This document shows positions 35,255 to 45,016 of a stretch of 64,000 nt of DNA, one piece after another. Made by a program: the position numbers and the translations under genes. The number at the start of each line of letters is the position of its first letter. Position 1 is the stretch's first letter. The stretch is from an uncultured Clostridia bacterium (GTDB taxonomy: Bacteria > Bacillota > Clostridia > TANB77 > UBA1234), in the NCBI GenBank assembly GCA_934169745.1, contig CAKPOE010000006.1:1-64000 (forward strand), in the 5' to 3' direction. A model generated the notes under the pieces. It was given only the letters and a program-made list of their open reading frames with translations. It had not been told where the DNA came from and made no database searches.

Positions 35255-36352
35255 ATGGAAAAAAGTAAACAAAGAACGATAAAAATCTTAGAACGCGTTG
35301 GAGTATTTATAGGAACATTATTACTTTTATTTTTTGTATATAAATTTGCTGTTTATTTTATGCCATTCTTAATAGCTGGAATAATTGCGATTATAATAGA
35401 GCCAGTAATAAAATTTTGTATGAACAAACTAAAAATGAGTAGGAGAATTAGTGCGGTACTCGTAGTAGGAATAACAATAATATTATTTGCTATGGGAGTT
35501 GTGTATGGCACTGTAGCGCTTGCAGATGAAGTTATTAATTTGACATCTAATCTAGGACCATACATTACCGATATAGTGAAGAATACTCAAGAATTTGTTT
35601 CAACGATTGGCGAGAGATATCCAGACATACCAGAGGAAGTGATTGGTGGAATTGAAACTTCTTTAGTAAGCTTTGTAAATAGTATGGGTGATGTAGTAAA
35701 AACATGGGCTGCCAACTTGCTTAAATGGCTGTTTTCAGTTCCTAGATTAATTACAAATATAGTTATAACAATATTAGCACTTATATTCTTTACTAAAGAT
35801 AGAATATATGTAATAGATATGCTAGAACATCACTTGCCAAAAACTTGGATAAAGAAAATTTCTCAAGTCTTAGGAGAAACATTTTCTACAATTGGTGGAT
35901 ATGTGAGAGTATATGGAAAAATAATATTAATTACATTTGCAGAGTTATATATTGCGTTCACAATTTGCAGGCTTATAGGATTTGAGATTGACTATCCATT
36001 TATGTTAGCAGTTGTGATTGCAATAATTGATATATTGCCTATACTAGGTGTGGGAACAGTTCTTATTCCGTGGGCAATATGGCTATTCGTAACAGGACAA
36101 ATAAATTTTGGAATTGCAATAGCAATTACGTACGTTTTAATATTTATAATAAGGCAATTTCTAGAACCAAAGCTTGTAAGCAAGCAATTTGGAATTCATC
36201 CTTTAATAACGTTATTTGCAATGTATGCTGGTTTTAAAGCAGCAGGAGTTTTTGGACTTATATTAGGACCTATAACATTGATGATACTAAAATGTATTTT
36301 TGCTAAGCAATTGGATAGGGGATTGTTTAAAGACCTATTTGACGAGAAATAA
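35255..36352 (+). CDS. AI-2E family transporter-type membrane protein
   Basis: 365 residues with about seven transmembrane helices. The C-terminal half has the family features 'MLAVVIAIIDILPILGVG' and 'QFLEPKLVSKQFGIHPLITLFAMYAGFKAAGVFGLILGP'. Family members include TqsA and YtvI, and the substrates are mostly unknown; some act as Na+/H+ antiporters. AAGGGAG precedes the ATG. A strong terminator follows. Confidence 0.88.
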   Translation: MEKSKQRTIKILERVGVFIGTLLLLFFVYKFAVYFMPFLIAGIIAIIIEPVIKFCMNKLKMSRRISAVLVVGITIILFAMGVVYGTVALADEVINLTSNLGPYITDIVKNTQEFVSTIGERYPDIPEEVIGGIETSLVSFVNSMGDVVKTWAANLLKWLFSVPRLITNIVITILALIFFTKDRIYVIDMLEHHLPKTWIKKISQVLGETFSTIGGYVRVYGKIILITFAELYIAFTICRLIGFEIDYPFMLAVVIAIIDILPILGVGTVLIPWAIWLFVTGQINFGIAIAITYVLIFIIRQFLEPKLVSKQFGIHPLITLFAMYAGFKAAGVFGLILGPITLMILKCIFAKQLDRGLFKDLFDEK

Positions 36353-36391
36353 AATTAATGTTGATAACAAAACTTGAAATATCAATAAGGT

Positions 36392-36434
36392 GTTGTAGCG
36401 GTCACTGTTTTCGGCGACCGCTACAACTTTTTTT
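36392..36434 (+). terminator. Strong Rho-independent terminator, REP-like core
   Basis: GTTGTAGCGGTC and GACCGCTACAAC form a perfect 12-bp stem followed by seven T. The stem resembles the GGTCGCC palindrome family. The 36435-36513 spacer has a diverged copy of the 4263 repeat. Confidence 0.9.
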
Positions 36435-36439
36435 GAAAA

Positions 36440-36476
36440 AACAAGCGAAATAGTGGCTATTGGAAAATTGATCATC
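36440..36476. repeat. Diverged copy of the GAACGAAAAAGTGG repeat
   Basis: GCGAAATAGTGGCTATTGG, then AAAATTGATCAT, aligns base by base with GAACGAAAAAGTGGCTGCCG and AAAATCGTTCAT of the 4263-4365 unit with several substitutions. Confidence 0.4.
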
Positions 36477-36513
36477 GGGTACTGTACCTTAGCAGAAAAG
36501 TGATTGCTCGTGC

Positions 36514-36990
36514 TTATACTGATGGTGGATATACAAAGATATTTTCAGGTGTTGTGATCTTTTGAATGTTTTTTACTTCTATTATAGGAAGTTCTCCGTG
36601 ATAAACCCCTTTTATGATTTTGCCTTTTATTTCAACCCAACTATTTTCTTCTAAATCTTTTGCGTTTTTATAATTACACATAAAACCTACAATTTGTGCT
36701 TCACTTGAATTAATTAACATATCACGTGCTAACACAAATTCATTTTCATTAAAATCTTCCGCTCTAAATATATATCCGGTTGAGATTATGTTTTTTCCAA
36801 TATATTGTTCTATGTTTTCATGACATTCTTTCAAAATGTTAGTATAGTTTTCATTTGTCATAGTTATATCATTGTTTGAACTAAAATTTAAGAAACGTAC
36901 AAGTGCCCATATAATAAATCCTACAGCCAATATGCAACTAATTATTGCGATTAGTTTTGGAATATTAAGCTTAAAATTTATAATTTTCAT
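36514..36990 (-). CDS. Membrane-anchored OB-fold-like protein, resembling the DUF1980/TIGR03943 C-terminal domain
   Basis: 158 residues. One N-terminal transmembrane helix ('LIAIISCILAVGFIIWALV') is followed by a small domain with 'YIGKNIISTGYIFRAEDFNENEFVLARDMLI' and 'AQIVGFMCNYKNA..WVEIKGKI', which fits the C-terminal domain of the YcgQ/TIGR03943 family. Function unknown. The second ATG (36990) is chosen because GAGGTG lies 6 bases upstream; the first ATG (36999) abuts it. The gene stands alone in this strand. Confidence 0.55.
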   Translation of the reverse strand: MKIINFKLNIPKLIAIISCILAVGFIIWALVRFLNFSSNNDITMTNENYTNILKECHENIEQYIGKNIISTGYIFRAEDFNENEFVLARDMLINSSEAQIVGFMCNYKNAKDLEENSWVEIKGKIIKGVYHGELPIIEVKNIQKITTPENIFVYPPSV

Positions 36991-37047
36991 ATCATTCACC
37001 TCAATTAAACTTATGCCGATGGGTTACAAATGATTACTAAAAATTGC

Positions 37048-37086
37048 TTGAATTTTGTTGCATTAAATAGGTATAATTGGTACAAT
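37048..37086 (+). promoter_or_regulatory. Overlapping sigma-A promoter candidates
   Basis: TTGAAT (37048-37053) with TATAAT (37072-37077) at 18 bases and TTGCAT (37058-37063) with TACAAT (37081-37086) at 17 bases overlap upstream of the gene at 37127. Either could drive the long operon that runs to mtaD. Confidence 0.6.
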
Positions 37087-37126
37087 ATACTTGATGTTAA
37101 ATATATAAACAAAGGATGAAACATTG

Positions 37127-38056
37127 ATGAATTTTTTAAGTGATTTTCAACAATATTATGAACAAAATGTAAGGGCTTATGAAGCTTTGTGGAAGCAGCA
37201 ACAATATTTTTATGAAAGAAAAGTAAAAGATAAAAGAATAGTCGTTGGTATATCTTTAGCGGTTGTTTTTATTCTGTTTATGTTTTCTAAGAGTTGGATA
37301 TGGGCATTAGTTGCATTAATTATAATTGGTTTACTAGTTTCTAGCGAACGCAAGGATAAAAGCATATATGTGAATAAGATGAAAGAGGAAGTTGTTAGAC
37401 CAGCAATAAGAAAATGTTATTCGAGGTTTTCTTATTCCATTCAGGGAGTTTCGGAAGAGACATTTAGGGAATCTAATATGTATTACGATTATGATAAATT
37501 CACATCGTCTGATATGATTACCGGTAAGAGCGATGATAGAGAATTTGTTATTTCCGAAATTACACTTACTGAAAAGGACTTTCCGGATGACCCAGATTCT
37601 ATGGCATATGAAGTGTTTCATGGAGCTTTTATAAAAATGGAGGCAAATTATTCACTAAGTAAGCCTATATACATAGAGCCAAATGTACAGAATAAAAAAT
37701 TAGATTTAACATTAATGATTATGAAAAAAGCATTTGGTGTTGATATAAAAGCACTTGAACTTGAAAATGAGGAGTTTAGTAAGGCTTTTAAGATATATTT
37801 TCAAGATGATAAAGAAGCAAACAATATTTTAACTAAAGACTTTATGGACAAGTTTTTGAAGATTCGTAATAGGTATAATGCAAAAATGTATTTTGCTTTT
37901 CAACAAAATAATATATATGTATTAGTTAGCAACTTAGAAATTGTTGATGTTGACGACGTTTATGATAATGGAATTTCAAAAAGCACGTTGTATGGAAACT
38001 TGAAGGTTATTCAAGATATTATGGATTTAGCCGAATCAGTGGCAACAAAAGAGTAG
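37127..38056 (+). CDS. Membrane protein resembling DUF3137
   Basis: 309 residues. An N-terminal soluble helix is followed by two close transmembrane helices (about 40-70, 'VVGISLAVVFILFMF' and 'WIWALVALIIIGLLVS') and a larger cytoplasmic or external domain with 'YSRFSYSIQGVSEETFRESNMY' and 'DMITGKSDDREFVISEI', the layout of DUF3137 proteins. No activity is known. It starts 3 bases downstream of an in-frame TTG; AAAGGA lies 11 bases upstream. It is first in an operon with cmk. Confidence 0.6.
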   Translation: MNFLSDFQQYYEQNVRAYEALWKQQQYFYERKVKDKRIVVGISLAVVFILFMFSKSWIWALVALIIIGLLVSSERKDKSIYVNKMKEEVVRPAIRKCYSRFSYSIQGVSEETFRESNMYYDYDKFTSSDMITGKSDDREFVISEITLTEKDFPDDPDSMAYEVFHGAFIKMEANYSLSKPIYIEPNVQNKKLDLTLMIMKKAFGVDIKALELENEEFSKAFKIYFQDDKEANNILTKDFMDKFLKIRNRYNAKMYFAFQQNNIYVLVSNLEIVDVDDVYDNGISKSTLYGNLKVIQDIMDLAESVATKE

Positions 38057-38068
38057 AGAGGTGTAGTA

Positions 38069-38722
38069 ATGGTTATTGCGATTGATGGACCTGCAGGAAC
38101 TGGCAAGGGTACTATTAGTAAGCTTATTGCTGAAAGACTTAATTATACGTATATTGACACAGGAGCTATGTATAGAGCAATTACAGTAAAAATACTAAAA
38201 AACAAAATTGCATTAGATGATTTGGACAGTATTGAGCATTTATTAAATACAACTACAATTGACTTTGATGAGAAGCAAAAAATAATATTAGACGGTGTAG
38301 ATGTGTCTGATGAGATAAGGACGCAGGTGGTGAATGAAAATGTTTCGCCAGTTTCTGCGATAAAGATTATAAGAGCAAAATTAGTTGAACTTCAGAGAAA
38401 ACTTGGAAATACTAAAAATGTTGTAATGGAGGGAAGAGATATTACAACAATTGTTTTTCCAAATGCTGAACTAAAGATATATTTAACAGCCACACTTGAA
38501 GAAAGAGCTCATAGAAGATATAAGGAAATGATAGAAAAAAATATGAATATCACGTATGAGCAAGTATACAATACGATTAAAGCAAGAGATGATAACGACA
38601 TGCATAAAGAAGTGGGTGCACTTAAAATTGCGGAGGATGCAATTGTGATTGATTCAACGCATATGTCAATAGAGGAAGTATATGATGAAATTCTAAAATA
38701 TATAAAAATGAGAGGAGAATAA
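38069..38722 (+). CDS. cmk: Cytidylate kinase
   Basis: 217 residues. P-loop 'IDGPAGTGKGTISKLIAE', 'YIDTGAMYRAIT', 'VMEGRDITTIVFPNAELKIYLTA' and 'RARDDND'-type lid (here 'KARDDNDMHK'). It phosphorylates CMP and dCMP with ATP. AGAGAGGTG precedes the ATG. The translated start is ATG and the length is normal. Confidence 0.96.
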   Translation: MVIAIDGPAGTGKGTISKLIAERLNYTYIDTGAMYRAITVKILKNKIALDDLDSIEHLLNTTTIDFDEKQKIILDGVDVSDEIRTQVVNENVSPVSAIKIIRAKLVELQRKLGNTKNVVMEGRDITTIVFPNAELKIYLTATLEERAHRRYKEMIEKNMNITYEQVYNTIKARDDNDMHKEVGALKIAEDAIVIDSTHMSIEEVYDEILKYIKMRGE

Positions 38723-38724
38723 AT

Positions 38725-39060
38725 ATGAATCCATATGATAAAGTACATGAATTAGTGAGAGCGATTAAAGAGAGCGATGAGGTGAAAAATTACACAAAAA
38801 TTAAAGAAGAACTATATGCTGATGATAAAAACAAAGAGATGATTAAAAATTTTAGGGATATGCAAACAGAAGTACAATCACTTTTAATGCAAGGCAAAGA
38901 GGCTGATGAGCAAAAGATGGAAAAATTACAGAACTTATATCAAATATTAGTTGCTAACCCAAAGATAAAAGAATTCTTTGATAAAGAAGTTCAATTTGAT
39001 GTTATGCTATCAGATATATATAAAATAATAGGAGAAGGATTAAAAGATATCTTAGAATAG
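38725..39060 (+). CDS. YlbF/YmcA family protein
   Basis: 111 residues, helical, beginning 'MNPYDKVHELVRAIKESDEVKNY' and with the central 'LMQGKEADEQKMEKLQNLYQ'. This is the Com_YlbF fold. In Bacillus, YlbF, YmcA and YaaT form a complex that affects RNase Y and differentiation. It starts 2 bases after cmk with AGAGGAG as ribosome site. Confidence 0.88.
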   Translation: MNPYDKVHELVRAIKESDEVKNYTKIKEELYADDKNKEMIKNFRDMQTEVQSLLMQGKEADEQKMEKLQNLYQILVANPKIKEFFDKEVQFDVMLSDIYKIIGEGLKDILE

Positions 39061-39070
39061 GAGAAAAGAG

Positions 39071-39736
39071 ATGTATCTGTTAATAGTTCTTTTTGTGGTT
39101 ATAATATTTTTAGTTTTAACAAATCAAAAAATACTTATAGAAATGAAACAACTTGCAACGGATAGTTCACTAAATGAGCAAACAAAGGATTTGCCTGATA
39201 ATGAAGAAGTTTGTAAGAGTATTCAAAAGATAGTTGGAAGTAATTGCGATATTAAATTAGACAATGATGCAAAATCTAGTGCTTACATCTTTTTTCAAAA
39301 CAAAATAATATTAAGTAATACGAAGAGTAGCAGGGAAGATTATTCAAGGGTGTTATTTATCGCACATGAATGCGTTCACTCTGTACAAAGTAAACAAGTT
39401 CACTTGATAAATTTTGTACTTGCAAATATTAAGAACTTATATGATGTTGTCCTAATTATACTTTTGCTGTTTGGAAAAGGTTCATTGGAAATGATAACAA
39501 TTTCATTTCTCATTTCTTTTTTGAGTTTTTATTATAGGATGATATTAGAGACAGATGCTGTATATCGCAGCATGATTTTTGCTAGGAAGTATTTAGAAAC
39601 CATGAATTTGAAAGATATAGCAGATAAGTATGAAGAAATAATTCCTAAAACTGTTTCCGGAATGTATTTTTCATATATAGTACCAATACTGGTGAAAATT
39701 GCTGTGCTTTTAATGGTGTTATGTATTATAAAATAG
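39071..39736 (+). CDS. Membrane zinc metallopeptidase-like protein (YugP-type)
   Basis: 221 residues. An N-terminal helix, then the zinc motif 'LFIAHECVHSVQSK' (HExxH as HECVH), two central transmembrane helices, 'LETDAVYRSM' as the probable third-ligand Glu, and a C-terminal helix. The arrangement fits the neutral zinc peptidase family that includes YugP. Substrate unknown. It begins 10 bases after the YlbF gene. Confidence 0.75.
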   Translation: MYLLIVLFVVIIFLVLTNQKILIEMKQLATDSSLNEQTKDLPDNEEVCKSIQKIVGSNCDIKLDNDAKSSAYIFFQNKIILSNTKSSREDYSRVLFIAHECVHSVQSKQVHLINFVLANIKNLYDVVLIILLLFGKGSLEMITISFLISFLSFYYRMILETDAVYRSMIFARKYLETMNLKDIADKYEEIIPKTVSGMYFSYIVPILVKIAVLLMVLCIIK

Positions 39737-39746
39737 GAGGTTATTA

Positions 39747-41015
39747 ATGAGTAGTACCCTAATTAAAAATGCTTATATTGTATCAATGGCCGGGCCAATA
39801 TCAAAAGCTGATTTATTAATTGAAGATGATAGAATAATGGAAATCGGAATAATTGATAAAGAAGCTGACGAGGTTATTGATGCAACTGGTAAAGTGATTA
39901 TGCCTGGTTTGATTAATGCTCACACTCATATCGCAATGTCTCTTTTTAGAGGTTATTCTGATGATCTAGAATTAATGGAATGGCTAAAAAATGTATGGAA
40001 AGTGGAAGATAAAATGTCTGCAGAAGATGTATATTATGCATCTTTACTTTCAGAAATAGAAATGATTAAAAGCGGAACTACTACATTTAATGATCATTAC
40101 TTTTTTGAAGATGAAACGGCAAAAGCAACTATTAAGAGTGGCATGAGAGGTATGCTTTCAAGAGTGATAATAAATGAAGGCAACGAAGCTCAGAAAAGAA
40201 TCGAAGAAGCCGAAAAATTATATAATGATTATAACAATGCGGGAGAAGGAAGAATAAAAGTTGTTGTTGGAATACATGCACCATATACTTGTCCGCCAAA
40301 AACAATTGAAAGTAGCATAGCTCTTGCTAAGAAATATAATATTCCAATTCATATTCATTATTTGGAAACAAAGGCTGAAATAGTTCAAATAAAAGAAAAT
40401 TATAGCAAGACTGTAACGGAGTATTTAAAGGACTTAGGTTTATTTGATTCTTATGTTATTTTGGCACATGGTGTTCACGTATCAGATGATGATATAAAAG
40501 TATTAAGAGATATTCGAGGAGGAATTGTTCATAATCCAATAAGCAACGAAAAGTTGGGAAGCGGAATTGCAAATACACGAAAACTAATTGATAGTGGAAT
40601 AACAGTTGCACTTGGTACTGATGGACAGGGTAGCACAAATACTCTGGATATGTTTGAAGAAATAAAATCTGCTGCATACTTACAAAAAGTTTCATACGAA
40701 AAAGCGAGTGCAATATCAGCAGAAGAAGTTCTTAAAATGGCAACTATCGAAGGAGCAAAAGTACTTGGCTTAGAAAACGACATTGGAACATTGGAGGTTG
40801 GCAAGAAGGCAGATATCATAATTATTGATTTAAATAAACCACATTTATGCCCAGTTCACGATTTGTATTCTACGTTGGCATACTCTGTAAATGGTGCTGA
40901 TATTGAAACTGTGATAATAGATGGAAAAGTAGTAATGAAAGATAGAATGATACAGACACTTGATGAGAACGAAGTAATGCAAAAGTGTAATGAGATAATA
41001 CAAAAACTTTTTTAA
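39747..41015 (+). CDS. mtaD: Amidohydrolase, probable 5'-methylthioadenosine/S-adenosylhomocysteine deaminase
   Basis: 422 residues of the metal-dependent amidohydrolase superfamily. 'MPGLINAHTHIAMSLFRGYSDD' carries the HxH and the 'MSLFRG' feature of the MtaD/SsnA group. 'HAPYTCPP', 'HIHYLETKAE' and 'LGTDGQGSTNTLDMFEEIK' are further active-site loops. MtaD converts MTA, SAH and adenosine to their inosine forms. The exact substrate within the group is inferred. AGGAGG precedes the ATG. Confidence 0.82.
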   Translation: MSSTLIKNAYIVSMAGPISKADLLIEDDRIMEIGIIDKEADEVIDATGKVIMPGLINAHTHIAMSLFRGYSDDLELMEWLKNVWKVEDKMSAEDVYYASLLSEIEMIKSGTTTFNDHYFFEDETAKATIKSGMRGMLSRVIINEGNEAQKRIEEAEKLYNDYNNAGEGRIKVVVGIHAPYTCPPKTIESSIALAKKYNIPIHIHYLETKAEIVQIKENYSKTVTEYLKDLGLFDSYVILAHGVHVSDDDIKVLRDIRGGIVHNPISNEKLGSGIANTRKLIDSGITVALGTDGQGSTNTLDMFEEIKSAAYLQKVSYEKASAISAEEVLKMATIEGAKVLGLENDIGTLEVGKKADIIIIDLNKPHLCPVHDLYSTLAYSVNGADIETVIIDGKVVMKDRMIQTLDENEVMQKCNEIIQKLF

Positions 41016-41019
41016 GAAA

Positions 41020-41046
41020 AAAGACTTTTAAAAGGTCTTTTTTTGT
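41020..41046 (+). terminator. Terminator after mtaD
   Basis: AAAAGACTTTT and AAAAGGTCTTTT pair with one bulged base, followed by T residues. Confidence 0.7.
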
Positions 41047-41116
41047 TATACAATAGGAAAGTAATAAAAACGGTTTTTTTATATAAATGCAAAATAATTA
41101 ATAAAGGTGGAGGAAT

Positions 41117-42806
41117 ATGGTAAAAAAGTGGGAGTATTATCAAATAGATGAAGAAGAAATGAAAAATATTGCTGTAAAAAACGGTATCTCATTGCTACTT
41201 GCAAGAGTTCTTCTAAATAGAGGAATTAATACTGATGAAAAAGTGAAAAAATTTTTACATCCCGAATTGTCAGATTTGTATGATCCATTTTTGCTTAAAG
41301 ATATGGAAGTCGCAGTAGATACAATTTTAGAGACGATAAAGAATAAAGAAAAGATAACTATTTATGGCGATTATGATGTTGATGGAATTACAAGTATTGC
41401 TGTACTTACAAAGTTTTTAAATAGTATTGGTGTTGAAACATCATATTATCTTCCAAATAGATTAGAAGAAGGGTATCGGACTAAACAATAATGCGATTGA
41501 TAAACTAAAAGCTTCTGGTACATCTCTTATGATTACCGTTGATTGTGGAATATCTGCATATGAAGAGATTGAGTATGCCAAAAGTTTAGGCTTAAGAGTC
41601 ATTGTTACGGACCATCATGAATGTCCTGAAAAACTGCCAGACACTATTGCTGTAATTGATGCAAAAAGAAGTGATGATACATATCCTTTCAGCTCACTTG
41701 CCGGCGTCGGTGTCACATTTAAGCTGGTACAAGCCTTGGCTAGTAAAATGAATTTGCCGGAAGATAGTTATTTTAAATATCTTGACATAGTTTGCTTGGG
41801 AACGGTTGCAGATATTGTTCCGCTAGTTGATGAAAATAGAGTTATTGTTAAATATGGTTTAGAACGAGTAAAGAATACAACTAATATTGGGTTAAAAGAA
41901 CTTATAAAACTTTCGGGGTATACAAATATAGACTCTTCTGCAATTTCATTTGGCGTTGCACCTAGGATTAATGCGTGTGGGAGAATGGGAGAGGCTGAAC
42001 TTGCACTACAATTATTACTTACAAATGATGAAGCGGAAGCAACAGCTATTGCAAATAAATTGCAAGAAATGAATAAGGAAAGACAAAGCGTTGAAAAAAG
42101 AATTATGGAAGAAGCAATAGCAATTATAGAAAGAGACAAGTTGTATGAGGATAGTGCGATTGTTGTAGGAAGTGAGAATTGGCATCATGGAGTTATTGGA
42201 ATAGTTGCTTCAAAAATCACGGAAATGTATTATAAACCATCTATCCTAGTGTGCTTTGAAGGAAACGACGGAAAAGGCTCTGGAAGAAGCATTGAAGGTT
42301 TTGATTTGCACAATGCACTTGGAAGGTGTACAGACTACCTATTAAAATATGGTGGGCATGAAATGGCTATTGGTTTAACGCTTCAAAAAGATAAATTTCT
42401 TGAATTTAGAAATAAGCTAAATGAGATAGCAAAAAAAGAAATACCGGAAGACGCTATGCCAGTTATTAAGGTGGACTCTGAAATTAGTGCGAGAGAAATA
42501 TCAATAAACACGATTAAGAATTTGGAATTACTAGAACCGTATGGAGAAGGTAATTCAGCACCAGTATTTGTGTATAGAAATATAAAAGTAGATAGTGTAA
42601 GAACTTTATCAAATGATAAACATTTGAAATTGAATGTAAAAGATGGCAATGCAGTGTTTGATGCAATTGCTTTCAACATGGGAGACAGAAAAGATAATAT
42701 TCACATGGGAGATAAGGTAGATATTTTGCATTATCTGGAGGTTAATAGATATAACGGATTAGAAAAAATTCAATTAAATGTTAAAGATATCAAAAAGAGT
42801 TTGTAA
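41117..42806 (+). pseudogene. recJ: Single-strand DNA exonuclease RecJ, frameshifted
   Basis: Together the two frames encode a normal RecJ of about 562 residues. The first part (41117-41491) ends shortly after the motif 'YGDYDVDGITSIAVL' and 'YYLPNRLEEGY'. At about 41476-41477 one extra base shifts the frame; skipping it gives 'LEEGYGLNNNAIDKLKASG', which is the family sequence, and the rest (to 42806) continues with 'MITVDCGIS' and 'VTDHHECPE' (DHH motif), the DHHA1 region 'YGGHEMAIGLTL' and an OB-fold. RecJ is a 5'-3' exonuclease in recombination and repair. The remainder shows no decay, so this is either very recent inactivation or a sequencing/assembly error. GGTGGAGG precedes the ATG. 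Confidence 0.85.
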
Positions 42807-42829
42807 TGATCTGTAGAAAGGAAAGGCTT

Positions 42830-45001
42830 ATGGCAACGATACAAGATATAATTGCTAACGCAAAAAAATATAATAGAAAATCTGATAGCAGGGTTATCAG
42901 AAAAGCATATGAGTTTGCATTGAAAGCTCATGGCGATCAAAAAAGAAAATCGGGTGAGCCATATATAATTCATCCTCTTGAGGTAGCTTATATAATTACT
43001 ACATTAGAGTTGGATGATGAATCTATATGTGCAGCTTTACTTCATGATGTTGTTGAAGATACGGATGTGACTCGTGAAGACATTGAAAGAGAATTCGGTC
43101 CTAATGTTTTGGAATTGGTTGACGGCGTAACCAAACTTGGAAAAATCGCTTCATACGTTGATAAAGAAGAGCAACAAGTTGAAAATTATCGTAAGTTTTT
43201 CATGGCTATGGCTAAAGATATTAGAGTTCTTATGATTAAACTTGCAGATAGACTTCATAATATGAGGACTTTGAAACACCTAAGTGATGATAGAAAAGTT
43301 GCAATTGCAAAAGAGACAATGCAATTATATGCACCACTTGCTAATAGACTAGGTATTTATTCTATAAAATGGGAATTAGAAGATTTGAGCTTTTTATACA
43401 TGGAGCCTAAAGCATATTTTGAATTGGTAGAAGGAATACAAGCAAAAAGAGATGAAAGAGAAAAATTCATAAATGAAATTATAGAACAACTAAAAAAGAA
43501 AATGAAACAAATGAATATTCAGGCAGAAATTTATGGACGTCCAAAGCATTTGTGGAGTATTCATCGTAAAATGATAAAAGACAATAAAACGTTAGATCAA
43601 ATTTATGACTTGTTTGCACTTAGAATTATTGTTAATTCAGTGAAAGACTGCTATGCTGCACTTGGTTTTGTGCATGAAATGTATAAACCAATGCCAGGAA
43701 GATTTAAAGATTATATTGCAATGCCAAAACCTAATATGTATCAATCTCTTCATACAACGTTAATTGGTACTAATGGTACTCCATTTGAAGTACAAATAAG
43801 AACATGGGATATGCATAGGGTTGCCGAATATGGTATTGCGGCTCACTGGGCATATAAGGAAAAAGGTGCAAGTGTATCTGTATCAGATGATAAACTTTCT
43901 TGGCTTAGAGAAACAATTGAATGGCAAAAAGAAACAAATGATGACAAGGACTTTATGAGCAAATTAAAATTTGACTTGTTTGATGATGAGGTTTTTGTAT
44001 TTACGCCGATGGGTGATATAAAGCCACTTCCTGCGGGAAGTACACCAATTGATTTTGCATATAGCATACATGAACAAATAGGGCATAAAATGGTGGGCGC
44101 AAAAGTAAATAGTAAGATGGTTCCAATAACAACAAAACTTAATAATGGAGATATTGTTGAGATTGTTACTTCTGATAATTCAAAAGGGCCAAGTAGAGAC
44201 TGGCTTAAGATTGTAAAAACCACACAAGCTAAAAATAAAATTCAAAATTATTTTAAAAAAGCGCAAAAAGAAGAAAACACAGTAAAGGGTAAAGAACTTA
44301 TTGATAAAGAATTGAAGAGAATAGGAATGAGCTTTAGCGAGTTATTTAAGCCAGAATGGGTAGATAAAGCACTAACTAGATATAAATACAACACGCTTGA
44401 TGACTGTTATGCAGCAATTGGTTTTGGTGCTATTTCTCCAATAAAGATAATAACTAGATTGCTGGAAGAGTACAAAAAAGAAAACAAGGAATTAGAAATA
44501 GAAGAGAAAATTGCGGAGTTGAAAGAAAATCCTGTAACGCCTAGAAATAAAGTTTCTAAGACTGGTATTATTGTGAAAGGAATAGATAATTGCTTAGTAA
44601 AGCTAGCTAAATGTTGCAATCCGTTACCAGGTGATGATATTATAGGATACATTACAAAAGGTAGAGGCGTTTCTGTTCATAGAGCAGACTGCATAAATTG
44701 CAAAGAACTTGTTTCTGACGAACAGCGTCTTATAGATGTTGCATGGTATAAGGAGGCAAAAGCATCTTACGTTACAGATTTAGAGATTTATGCGAATGAT
44801 AGAAATGGTTTGGTGTCAGATGTTACTATAGCCTTAAATGATGTTAAGGCAAATATAATTTCTATAAACGCTAGAACAACAGATAATAGAGTGGCTATTA
44901 TTAATATAGGAATTGAAGTAGAAGATACAGACAAACTTAATAAAGTCTTGAAAGCAATTAGAAAAGTTGACAGTGTGTATGAAGTACATCGTAGCAAATA
45001 A
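42830..45001 (+). CDS. relA: Bifunctional (p)ppGpp synthetase/hydrolase
   Basis: 723 residues with all domains of a long RSH enzyme. The hydrolase domain keeps the metal motif 'AALLHDVVEDTDV' (His72-Asp73), so it should degrade ppGpp. The synthetase domain has 'IYGRPKHLWSIHRKM' and 'YQSLHTTLIG'. TGS ('DEVFVFTPMGDIKPLPAGSTPIDFAY'), zinc-finger ('CCNPLPGDDIIGYITKGRGVSVHRADC') and ACT domains follow. It makes the stringent-response alarmone. The ATG at 42830 follows AAAGGAAAGG; an ATG overlapping the recJ stop (42806) lacks a ribosome site. It is translationally close to recJ. Confidence 0.95.
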   Translation: MATIQDIIANAKKYNRKSDSRVIRKAYEFALKAHGDQKRKSGEPYIIHPLEVAYIITTLELDDESICAALLHDVVEDTDVTREDIEREFGPNVLELVDGVTKLGKIASYVDKEEQQVENYRKFFMAMAKDIRVLMIKLADRLHNMRTLKHLSDDRKVAIAKETMQLYAPLANRLGIYSIKWELEDLSFLYMEPKAYFELVEGIQAKRDEREKFINEIIEQLKKKMKQMNIQAEIYGRPKHLWSIHRKMIKDNKTLDQIYDLFALRIIVNSVKDCYAALGFVHEMYKPMPGRFKDYIAMPKPNMYQSLHTTLIGTNGTPFEVQIRTWDMHRVAEYGIAAHWAYKEKGASVSVSDDKLSWLRETIEWQKETNDDKDFMSKLKFDLFDDEVFVFTPMGDIKPLPAGSTPIDFAYSIHEQIGHKMVGAKVNSKMVPITTKLNNGDIVEIVTSDNSKGPSRDWLKIVKTTQAKNKIQNYFKKAQKEENTVKGKELIDKELKRIGMSFSELFKPEWVDKALTRYKYNTLDDCYAAIGFGAISPIKIITRLLEEYKKENKELEIEEKIAELKENPVTPRNKVSKTGIIVKGIDNCLVKLAKCCNPLPGDDIIGYITKGRGVSVHRADCINCKELVSDEQRLIDVAWYKEAKASYVTDLEIYANDRNGLVSDVTIALNDVKANIISINARTTDNRVAIINIGIEVEDTDKLNKVLKAIRKVDSVYEVHRSK

Positions 45002-45016
45002 AGGAGGTAGATATAC

